A DNA stretch of 64,000 nucleotides, taken from Acidobacteriaceae bacterium dw_441 (GTDB taxonomy: Bacteria > Acidobacteriota > Terriglobia > Terriglobales > Acidobacteriaceae). Below, in pieces: positions 53,842 to 63,000 of this stretch (positions are counted from its first letter, which is position 1; each line of letters opens with the position of its first letter). A program made the position numbers and the translations under genes. A model generated the notes under the pieces. The model searched no databases and had not been told where the DNA came from. It was given only the letters and a program-made list of their open reading frames with translations. The stretch is taken from NCBI GenBank assembly GCA_018449715.1, contig JAAVVA010000001.1, positions 62,001 to 126,000 of the forward strand, in the 5' to 3' direction.

Positions 53842-55057
53842 GCATACATATTTCGAGGAACTTTGCGCTCTGGTCGTCAGTGGACTGGCATCAGAGGAAG
53901 AGTTCCGCGAGTTCGAGAAGCACCTCCAGACCTGTGAGGAATGCTGGGCACGCACGGAAGATTTTGTGCAGATTGGTGCGGGAATTCTGTTGTCCAAGGA
54001 TGACAGAGGGCAACGTCTACCTGCCGGTATGACCTCTCGCTTTGTGGCGCGTGCCGTTGCTGAGGGCATTCCCTTGCGCCAGACGATACATCTTCTTCCG
54101 GCGTGGGCCTCGCACCATCCGCGGGCCTGGGCGGGAGCGATTGCAGCCAGTGTGCTCTTTGCGGTTTTCGCCGTTGGTAATTTCCCCAGCGGCCCAAGGC
54201 AATTGCAAAAAGAAAGTAACAAGACCGTGAGTATGCCTTTGTCTGCACCGACTGCCGGTGTGGCGACGGTTGCGGATCATAACTTAAGGAAGAAGGATGA
54301 GACAGAAAACCTGAAGGCTGAATTGACTGCTGCTCTCACCGACAAGCAAAGCCTGGCGCAGGCACTATCCGATCTCACCGACAGGCTCAATGCGCAGAAG
54401 GCGCAGGCCGGGGATTTAACCGTTAAGATCGCAACGCTACAAAGCGAGCTTGATCAGATCAGGCAGCAGTCCTCTCAAAAAGACGAGCAGATCGCGGAAC
54501 TCAATAGCCAGGTGAAGCAGCGCGAGGAGGCGAGCGCCAGCCAGATTGCATTTCAGGCCGAGAGCCAGATTCAGATTCGCACTCTGCGTGACCAGCTTGC
54601 GGAACGGGACGCTACTATCCAGGATCAGCATCAACTGCTGACCGCCGGTGGCGAGGCGCGGAATCTTATCATTGCCCGCAATCTCCATATCATTGACGTT
54701 CACGATAACAATGGTGATGGGCGACGCCAGCAGGCGTTCGGGCGCATCTTCTATACCGAAGGCAAGCAAATCGTTTTCTATGCCTACGATCTGAACAGCG
54801 CGGCGAAGCTGAAGAAGCAGGTCGCCTTTTATGTGTGGGGAGGCAAGCTCAACGATGAGCACGCGGCCAAGACTCTTGGCATCCTGCGCAGTGAGGATGC
54901 CGAAGCCGGACGCTGGGCACTGACCTTCAATGATCCCCACGTGCTTGCAGAGATCAACACTGTTTTTGTGACCGCCGAATCGAAGAAGAACGTGGAGCAC
55001 CCCGACGGCAAGCCAATTCTTTTTGCATTCCTTGGCACCAAGGCGAATCATCCGTGA
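53834..55057 (+). CDS. Zinc-finger anti-sigma factor with coiled coil and extracytoplasmic domain
   Basis: 407 residues. The N-terminus has the anti-sigma zinc site His-x3-Cys-x2-Cys in HLQTCEEC (about residues 30-37), which in this family holds the sigma factor. One membrane helix follows (AWAGAIAASVLFAVFAVGNF, about 97-116). A long coiled coil fills about 155-265 (KQSLAQALSDLTDRLNAQK, ELNSQVKQREEASASQ). The last 130 residues (RNLIIARNLHIIDVHDNNGDG, IFYTEGKQIVFYAYDL) are an extracytoplasmic sensing domain seen often in acidobacterial anti-sigma proteins. The stimulus is unknown. Adjacent to the module-3 receptor, which lacks an STN domain, so the signal would have to come by another route. 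Confidence 0.85.
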   Translation: MSEHTYFEELCALVVSGLASEEEFREFEKHLQTCEECWARTEDFVQIGAGILLSKDDRGQRLPAGMTSRFVARAVAEGIPLRQTIHLLPAWASHHPRAWAGAIAASVLFAVFAVGNFPSGPRQLQKESNKTVSMPLSAPTAGVATVADHNLRKKDETENLKAELTAALTDKQSLAQALSDLTDRLNAQKAQAGDLTVKIATLQSELDQIRQQSSQKDEQIAELNSQVKQREEASASQIAFQAESQIQIRTLRDQLAERDATIQDQHQLLTAGGEARNLIIARNLHIIDVHDNNGDGRRQQAFGRIFYTEGKQIVFYAYDLNSAAKLKKQVAFYVWGGKLNDEHAAKTLGILRSEDAEAGRWALTFNDPHVLAEINTVFVTAESKKNVEHPDGKPILFAFLGTKANHP

Positions 55058-55195
55058 CGAATTATGAATGTGGCGTGAAGCCACCGCTGCCAACTTACCC
55101 TGAAATGAAAGTGCGATGAATTCAGGGGTTTTCCTCTGCCCGTGATGGGGAAATCCTGGCAGTACCTGTGCAAACGTGTGTGGAGGCAATACACG

Positions 55196-58100
55196 ATGCA
55201 CGACTTCAAACTGCGAATGGCGATCTATTCCGCTGCCATTTTTCTCTTCAGTTGCTTGCTCCCCTCAGCTGTTGCTCAAACTGAAACAGGTACCATCACG
55301 GGTCGCGTCATCGATCCTTCGGGTGCGGTCGTTCCGAACGCTTTGCTTCACCTCATCAGCATTGACCGAGGCACCGGAACGAGTGCAAAAACGAACAAAA
55401 GCGGAATCTATGTGATCCCTAGTGTGCAGCCCGGACACTACCGGATGCAGGTTGAGCATGATGGCTTCAAAGTCGCTGACCTCGTAGGTTTGACCGTAAA
55501 CGTGCAGGACAATCTGGAGGAAAACTTCAGGCTTGAGGTCGGGTCACAATCGGAATCCGTTACGGTTAATGGCAGTGGAGCGAATATCAACACGACGGAT
55601 GCCGCCGTAGGCACCGTGATTGATCGCGAGTTTGTGGAAGATCTTCCGATGAATGGCAGGAGCTTTCAGTCCTTGGTGCTGTTATCGCCAGGAACTGTAA
55701 CCAACACGCCACAAATCGGCAGCGGCACACCAGCGGGTAACAATCAGGGCGAGTACAGCGTCAACGGCATGCGAAATGACGCCAATAGCTTTATGGTCGA
55801 CGGTGCTAGTGCCAGCAATGCGCCTAGTGTCACCAGCGCAGCCGGCTCTGCCGGAATGCTGTCCAGCGCGACGATTCTGGGAACAACGCAGGCTATGCTT
55901 CCGCTAGATGCCATGCAGGAGTTTCGCATCACTACCTCAACATATTCGGCCGAATATGGAAGACAGCCAGGCGCGCAGATTAGCTTTCGCTCGCGGTCAG
56001 GTAGCAAGGAATATCATGGTACGGCTTACGACTATCTTCGTAATTCCGCCTTCGATGCCAATAACTGGTTCAACACCTACAGCACCACTCCGATAGCTAC
56101 TCCCGCGGAGCACCAGAATGACTTCGGTGGGACCATTGGTGGTCCGGTTTGGATACCGCGTCTGTTCCCCGCAAAGGATCGCGTCTTCTTCTTCTTCGCG
56201 TACGAAGGCCTGCGGCTCACTCAACCACAAGCAGCGAGTATCTACTATGTCCCCTCGAATGGAACCTACAATACAGGCACTTACACCAATGCCAAGTATA
56301 AGAACCTTCGAGCAAACGCTCCGGCTGTGCTGCAGCCTGTACTGAATGGTTTTCCTTTGCCCAACTGCTCTACGGCACAGGATCCCCAATGTGTGGATTA
56401 TGGAGATGGCGGATCACCATATCTGGCTAGCGCGCAATCGACAGGTGCAATCGATTCCGTCAATGCCCGCATTGACTATCAAATCTTGTCTTCCATGCGT
56501 CTTTTTGCACGCTATCAGGACACGACAAGCAATGCGCTGAACGATTCCATTGGTGGTCCCTACACATCGAATCTAGTAGCGCGCAACCGAGTCTACCTCT
56601 TGGGTGTGGACAACACGTTTGGCGCGTCCATCTCTAACGAACTTCGGCTGCAGTATTCGCCGGCCGTGTACAAGACAGTAGCTACCCCCTCTTCGACTGG
56701 GGGCGCCGTACCGTTCAACCTATATGCGGCAAACGGATTACCGTCTGGAGCCGGAGAACAGGAAGTCTTCTTAGACCTGCCCAACCAGGCACTGATGCTT
56801 CAGCAGTCCTATGGATCGCAACAGTTTCAGCCCAATGCGACCGATGCAGTGAGTTGGACACACGGGAGGCATTTTTTCAAAGCAGGCGCGGACTATCGAC
56901 AGACGACTGCCTATTATGGCGATGGAGACCTCTCGCGTGGGCCATACGCAGGATTCACGTACACAACCGCAGCCAAAGTTTTGAGTAACCAAGCCTCGGG
57001 CAAGACGGTGAACTACCTCCGTACCGACCCCACTACCAAGAATCTTGGCTTATACGTACAGGACCAATGGCGTATTCTCCCGCAGCTCAGTCTTTCCTTG
57101 GGGCTTCGCTGGGATCTACTTCCTCCGCCATCGGTTTCGGGGGCGCCAATGTACGGTTATACCGGGAACGTGAACGACCCTGCCTCTTTGGGAGTATCCC
57201 GGCCAAACGCCCCGTTGTACAAGACTACCTACACCGATTTTGCTCCTCGATTCGGTGCAGCGTGGACCATCAACACTCACGCTGGCCGCGAGTTAGTTTT
57301 ACGTGCCGGCGCCGGGCTGTTTTACGACGGCATCGCGCTAAATAGTCTCTTCGGTAATGGAGACGGTGTAGGAACAGCTACGACGGTAACATTCACCGCT
57401 TCGCCGTTTCCGTTCACAGCGGCCCAGATTCTTGCGCCCGTAGCCATACCCCCTACGCCGCCGTATAACTTTATCTACTATCCAGATAACCAGATTGTCC
57501 CTCCATCCGCGATTCAATGGAATGTGAGCCTGGAACAAGCGGTCGGCGAGAAACAGAGTGTGACGATCGGTTACGTCGCCTCTCAGGGGCAAAAGCTCAC
57601 ACACTACCAGCGCTATAACCTTAGCAAAATCAACCCGCTCTTCGTGGACGTTTATCTCTATCAAAACGGGCCGGGTTCCAACTATAACTCTCTTCAGGTC
57701 AAGTACCAGCGCCAGATGGTACATGGTCTCCAAGCGTTAGCTTCCTATACCTGGGCGCATACCATCGATTGGGCGAGTACAGACGACCAGACAAACATCG
57801 CTACATTTCCCCTTGTAAGAGGAAACTCGAATTTTGATGTTCGCCACAACTTCACCGCAGCTCTTGTCTACAATCTGCCAACGCATTACAGCAACCGGAT
57901 CGAGAATGTGCTCTTAGGCCGCTGGAATGCCGACTTGTGGTTCGTCGCCCGCAGCGCTTTCCCCTATATGCCGGTAGGCCCAGCCATTACCGACCCTTTA
58001 TCCGGCAGTGTGGAAAGTGGACAACTGAACTACAACGGCAAAAATCCATACGTGTACAAGCGCGGCATCCCAGGAGGCCGCCAGATCGATCCAACTGTCT

Positions 58101-58438
58101 TCAGTGTTACGACCAGCACATTAGCACCTGGTAACGCACCCAGGAACTTCCTCCGTGGCTTCGGCGAAGCTCAGTCGAATCTTGCTGTTCAACGCAGCTT
58201 TCCTCTCTACGAACGATCGCAACTTGAATTCCGAGCTGAGGCGTTCAACCTTTTCAACCACCCGACCTTCGGCAAAGTTAGTACCACTTGTGGCACCAGC
58301 ACTAATGGCAAAGCATGCAATAGCCCCATCATGGGCCAGGCTACCAACACTCTTTCGGCGGCTCTAGGTGGTCTGTCTTCGCTTCACCAGCAGGGTGGGC
58401 CACGATCTCTGCAATTCATGCTGAAGCTGCATTTCTAA
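55196..58438 (+). CDS. Oar-like TonB-dependent receptor, module 3
   Basis: 1080 residues; GGAGG nine bases before the ATG, signal peptide FLFSCLLPSAVA-Q. Carboxypeptidase-regulatory-like domain (GTITGRVIDPSGAVVPNALL, about 33-115), plug (DLPMNGRSFQSLVLLSPGT, YSVNGMRNDANSFMVDGAS, AEYGRQPGAQISFRSRSGS, about 140-275) and barrel ending RSLQFMLKLHF. The frame is open upstream but the signal peptide fixes the start. In the 138 bases before it, TACCCTGAA..TTCAGGGGTTTT makes a weak terminator-like hairpin for the anti-sigma gene, so the receptor may have its own promoter. A phosphatase-type enzyme is encoded next. Substrate unknown. Confidence 0.88.
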   Translation: MHDFKLRMAIYSAAIFLFSCLLPSAVAQTETGTITGRVIDPSGAVVPNALLHLISIDRGTGTSAKTNKSGIYVIPSVQPGHYRMQVEHDGFKVADLVGLTVNVQDNLEENFRLEVGSQSESVTVNGSGANINTTDAAVGTVIDREFVEDLPMNGRSFQSLVLLSPGTVTNTPQIGSGTPAGNNQGEYSVNGMRNDANSFMVDGASASNAPSVTSAAGSAGMLSSATILGTTQAMLPLDAMQEFRITTSTYSAEYGRQPGAQISFRSRSGSKEYHGTAYDYLRNSAFDANNWFNTYSTTPIATPAEHQNDFGGTIGGPVWIPRLFPAKDRVFFFFAYEGLRLTQPQAASIYYVPSNGTYNTGTYTNAKYKNLRANAPAVLQPVLNGFPLPNCSTAQDPQCVDYGDGGSPYLASAQSTGAIDSVNARIDYQILSSMRLFARYQDTTSNALNDSIGGPYTSNLVARNRVYLLGVDNTFGASISNELRLQYSPAVYKTVATPSSTGGAVPFNLYAANGLPSGAGEQEVFLDLPNQALMLQQSYGSQQFQPNATDAVSWTHGRHFFKAGADYRQTTAYYGDGDLSRGPYAGFTYTTAAKVLSNQASGKTVNYLRTDPTTKNLGLYVQDQWRILPQLSLSLGLRWDLLPPPSVSGAPMYGYTGNVNDPASLGVSRPNAPLYKTTYTDFAPRFGAAWTINTHAGRELVLRAGAGLFYDGIALNSLFGNGDGVGTATTVTFTASPFPFTAAQILAPVAIPPTPPYNFIYYPDNQIVPPSAIQWNVSLEQAVGEKQSVTIGYVASQGQKLTHYQRYNLSKINPLFVDVYLYQNGPGSNYNSLQVKYQRQMVHGLQALASYTWAHTIDWASTDDQTNIATFPLVRGNSNFDVRHNFTAALVYNLPTHYSNRIENVLLGRWNADLWFVARSAFPYMPVGPAITDPLSGSVESGQLNYNGKNPYVYKRGIPGGRQIDPTVFSVTTSTLAPGNAPRNFLRGFGEAQSNLAVQRSFPLYERSQLEFRAEAFNLFNHPTFGKVSTTCGTSTNGKACNSPIMGQATNTLSAALGGLSSLHQQGGPRSLQFMLKLHF

Positions 58439-58447
58439 GAAGCAATC

Positions 58448-58477
58448 GGAAGGCCCAGGTGCATTCCTGGGCCTTCC
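58448..58477 (+). terminator. Hairpin after the module-3 receptor
   Basis: GGAAGGCCCAGG, loop TGCATT, exact complement: a 12-bp stem ten bases after the stop codon. No T-run follows, so partial termination is the most one can claim. Confidence 0.6.
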
Positions 58478-58567
58478 AACTGTGTTCGCTCGGAAGACGC
58501 GTGCAGCACCCATTTAGCTCACCAGTCCCAGAACGATTTCTACACATACCCCAAGGAGTCCTCTCAG

Positions 58568-59899
58568 ATGCTATCGAAGGTCATCATCCTTGTAAGTGCA
58601 TTCGCCATCTTGGCGCCTGTGCGGGCGCAGGAGACACATAAGCCCCACGTGCTCATGATCTCGATCGACGGCATGAAACCCGAATATGTGACCCACGCCG
58701 AAGAGCATGGACTCAAGCTGCCTACCCTGCGTCGTTTCGTTGCTCAGGGAACCTATGCCGATGGGGTCGAGGGCGTTCTCCCCACTGTGACTTATCCAAG
58801 CCACACCACGATGGTGACGGGCGTATCGCCAGCCCAACACGGGATCGTAAACAACACGGTTTTCGATCCGATGCTTCAACACAAAGGTGAATGGTACTGG
58901 TACTTCAAGGAAGTTAAAGCCGAGACTCTCTATGAAGCAGCGGATCAAGCCAGCCTAACGACTGCCGCCGTTGGCTGGCCGGTAACGGTGGGCGCACCCA
59001 TCGATTACCTGATCGCCGAGTTCGCGCAATCGGAGACGGTGCCGCTGCCTCCAAGCGCTACCACTCGCCCAACTGATCTCAAGGACAAGCTCAACATCAA
59101 AGTTTCCGATGGCGTCGATGGCGACGATAGGAAGACCGCATGGACAGTCGGCATCATCAACAACTACAACCCGAACTTCGTTATCGCTCATCTGGACGAT
59201 CTTGACCACCAGGAGCATAGCCACGGCCCATTCAGCCCCGAGGCCAATCGGACCATCGAAAAGATTGACGGTCAAGCTAGCCAGATAATCGATGCCGAAC
59301 TTGCCCAAAACCCTGACGCGAAAATCATCATCGTTTCGGACCACGGCTTCGTACGTGTGGACCACCACGTAGCGCTCAACGCTCTATTGGCTCAGGCTGG
59401 ACTTATCCGTCTCGCCCCCAAGGGTACGAACGACCGTGCGCCTGTGGTCAGTTGGGATGCTCAAGCTTGGGAGGCAGGCGGTACAGCAGCCATTGTCCTG
59501 CATGATCCCAGCGACGCCGACGTGCAACGGCGCGTGAGAGACTTGCTGGCCAAGATAGCTGCCGATCCCGCCTACGGCATCAACCGCGTCATAGAACACG
59601 ACCAGGTCATCAAAGCGGGAGGCTTTCCCGACGCGGCCTTTGTGGTCGACTTCAAACCAGGTTGGTCGACAGGGGCCGGGCTGCGTGGCGCAGTTCTCAC
59701 GGACGCTCCCGGTACAGGCACCCATGGCTACATGCCCGATCACCCGGAGTTGCGGTCATCTTTCTTTGTCATGGGGAAGGGGATTGCCAAGGGCAAAGAC
59801 CTTGGCCTCGTCGACATGCGCCGGATCGCACCCACGGTGGCTGAAATGCTCGGGGTCGAACTACCCGCAGTCAAGTTGCCACCGCTCAACTGCAAGTAA
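58568..59899 (+). CDS. Exported ENPP / alkaline-phosphatase-like phosphodiesterase
   Basis: 443 residues; AGGAG nine bases before the ATG, short signal peptide (MLSKVIILVSAFAILAPVRA-Q). Alkaline phosphatase superfamily metal site: HVLMISIDGMKPEYV (first Asp), PTVTYPSHTTMVTG with the nucleophilic Thr (about residue 80), HLDDLDHQEHSHGPFS, IIIVSDHGFVRVDHH and, near the C-terminus, GTHGYMPDHPEL. All two-zinc ligands appear present. Family members split nucleotide pyrophosphates, phosphodiesters or phospholipid head groups outside the cytoplasm. It lies 129 bases after the receptor and 125 before the GH54-type gene, on one strand, and is probably part of the same module. Confidence 0.87.
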   Translation: MLSKVIILVSAFAILAPVRAQETHKPHVLMISIDGMKPEYVTHAEEHGLKLPTLRRFVAQGTYADGVEGVLPTVTYPSHTTMVTGVSPAQHGIVNNTVFDPMLQHKGEWYWYFKEVKAETLYEAADQASLTTAAVGWPVTVGAPIDYLIAEFAQSETVPLPPSATTRPTDLKDKLNIKVSDGVDGDDRKTAWTVGIINNYNPNFVIAHLDDLDHQEHSHGPFSPEANRTIEKIDGQASQIIDAELAQNPDAKIIIVSDHGFVRVDHHVALNALLAQAGLIRLAPKGTNDRAPVVSWDAQAWEAGGTAAIVLHDPSDADVQRRVRDLLAKIAADPAYGINRVIEHDQVIKAGGFPDAAFVVDFKPGWSTGAGLRGAVLTDAPGTGTHGYMPDHPELRSSFFVMGKGIAKGKDLGLVDMRRIAPTVAEMLGVELPAVKLPPLNCK

Positions 59900-60024
59900 C
59901 AGTGACGGGCAAGGTTATGAACGTTTCCCGATTGGCAGCAATCGGTAGCCGCTCCCGCATCAATGTTGGAACCGCTGCGGGGAAAAACCAGCAATCGCAA
60001 GAGAGATTGAAAGGAATGGAAAGC

Positions 60025-63000
60025 ATGTACAGCTGGATAAATCAACAACTGCATGCCCTCAAACGGCTGACTATCGGGATCTTCGCAATAGCCGCCGCAC
60101 TATTGATGCTTTCTCATACGGCTCAAGCGCAATGTCCTCAGACATTGAACGATATTCAGTGGGCGTCGCCGGATCCGTCGAATCCGTTGACGGTTTCTAA
60201 GCTGCTGGCCGCGGGCTCAATGAACTGCCAGACACCCATCTACTTCGGCCTGCACCGTGGCTCATATACGCGCGCTATGGACTTGGACACGAGCAATCAC
60301 CCAATCCCTCCGAACTTGGGACTAGGCCAAGCTTCCGGGCAGGGGCTCGCAAGCCCTACTGTAATAGCTTCGCCGTCGGGAACCTTCCCCGTTTTTCCCC
60401 AAAGCCTTGCAGCCGTGGCAATTCCCGCATATCAGAACTACCTGTCCAGTAACAACGGCCACCTGCCCACAAGTATCGATCCAACCGGGACACTGACCGT
60501 TCAGCAGGGTAAGTACAGCGCCTGGCCCGCGATCATTGAACTTGATCCCCGGCAAGACTCGACAGGAACCTGGTATCTGTTCCATGGGGTGTATACGAAT
60601 TCCGATGCGTTGACACCTGACGTAGACCCGAACGATCCAAACCAGAAACCTACGTCTACGGCTCAAGCTACTCTCGCGAACGATCAATTGCTATATCGAG
60701 CCGCGCCCTTAGCCCAAGGATATGTGGGGTCGTCCTCGGCGCCGTCTATCGATCGAATGGCAACGGCGCAAGAAATTCTCGATCAGATCATGACAGATCC
60801 TTCCGTCAACATGGTTCTCCAGCTTCACACGCGGACTTACAGCGACACCCTAAACTTTTATACCTGGTTGCTGCAAACGTGGGCTCCGGGACATAGCAAC
60901 GAGCAGATAGTAAATGTGATCGGCCGGATCTTCTTTTGTGTCGATCTGAACAAAATGACGCCAAAAGGACAAGGCTCGACCGGAAACGACTACAAGAACC
61001 TGGGCTTTCTAAGTTCCTGGAACTCGGCAGTCCTTGGGATTCTCTCCGATACTCAAAGCAAGTATCCGAACGTGCCGACCAGTTCTTTGCCCCCGGTCGC
61101 CCTCATGGTCAATCTCTATGACGACACCAACCTAACCAACCAGAATGATGTCGCCAATGCGCTTTTACTCCTCCAGGTAAGCCAGAGCTACACCGTCGTG
61201 AAGTACCTGGGCTTGGAAATTACCGATGAAAACAGCCCGATCAACCCGCAACTTGAGAGCCTGGGACAGATGGCAAAGTCTCAGCTGGGCATGCAAATTG
61301 GAAAGTCTGTTTTAACCAGCGATCACTTTATATCGGTAACGGATTCGAATGGAAACCCCGCCGTCAAATATGGCGCAACCAAATCAGAAGCCCCGACCTC
61401 ATTGATCACCGGCAATAATGCGGTTATCAATGGGACCCCGTTCCAGCAATTGTGGGCGGATAATCAGTCCAATCTCGTGGACCTGAATTACAGTCTTTCG
61501 TTTCAGCTTGGCGTTCAGGATACCCAACCTACCAGCTCAATGTCCGTATACGATCCGGCCGACAATACCGGTACCGCTCTCACGCAGGTTCAACCGACAA
61601 TCGTGTTGTCGGACCTCCCCTTAATTCATAGCGCGAAGCAGAACGGAGAGGTACGCGCTGTATTCTCGGGGACATACACCCACGATTGTGCGCAAGGATA
61701 TCCTGGCTGCAATGATCCTAATAATCCGGGGCAGAGCACTTACCAATTTGCTACATCCGAGGGCAACCTCTTCAGCTTCACTGGAGATCGCAATGTGGCC
61801 TTCGGCGCAAATGGTAACTTCCGTTACGCAACTGTTGTGAACGGACCGATAGCCTGCGTGCGTGATAACTTCCCGGGACCTGACCCGGCTCCTGGCGTCG
61901 TCAAGGCCTGCTACGTCAGTCCTCCTATTGCAGTAGCGAACACTGTTTATTGCGGGGATGAGGGAGAGACCTGTACCTACACGGAGCGGGCGGAGCCGTG
62001 GATGGCTGCCAATGGTAATGCGCTGAGCGCTTCCTTCTTTCTTCATCCCGGTGGGTTTTCCTGCAAGGTGTCAACGTTTTGGGAGGATCCTGCAAAGACT
62101 TTCAGGAAGGCGTGCTTCTATGAGGCTTTTTCGCAATACCTATCTCCTGTTGCTGGTCCGGCGGGGTACACGTTCTGTGCCGGAGAGAATGGGTCATGTC
62201 CCTTCAAGGGGCTCGGAAGAGTAGCGTTTGGCGCCAACGGAAAGTTCAACTATAGCGTCCTCAACGGAGGAGTGAGTTGCGATAATGCCACGCTTGGTCC
62301 AGATCCTGCGCGAGGGTATACGAAAAGCTGCTTCTACCAGGTAATTACAGCGGTCAGCGGAGCTACAGATATCGACTTGGGAAGTGGGCCGCCGGCCGCT
62401 GGCGGCAATTCTACGTGCGATATATATGCTTCCGGCGGAACTCCGTGTGTCGCGGCGCATAGCACGGTGCGGGCTTTGTTTGGTGCTTACAACGGACGGC
62501 TGTATCAGGTCCAGCGCGCCTCGGATAGCATGACTCGCGACATCGGCACAGTAGCTACAGGTGGTTATGCTGACACTGCTTCGCAGGATTCCTTCTGCGC
62601 GGGGACGACATGCATCATCACGATGATCTACGATCAGTCGTCCCAGCATAATGATCTCTCCATCGAAGGACCCGGCGGAGCGGTGCACACTGCTGACTCC
62701 GGTGCGGTGGCTAACGCGCTGCCCATCAGCCTCAACGGAAACGGAAATAAAGTCTACGGCGTGAAAGTGACACCCGGCGTCGGCTACCGGAACAACGCGA
62801 CGTCCGGCATTGCCAAGGGAGGGTCGCCGGAGGGCATGTACATGGTGACCAGCGGCACGTACGTGAACAAAGGGTGCTGCTTCGACTATGGGAACGTTGA
62901 ATCCAATAGCCAGGACACTGGCAACGGCCACATGGATGCGCTCAACTTTGGAACAGCATGCGTCTTCGGACCCTGCAGCGGCTCCGGTCCATGGGTTGAG

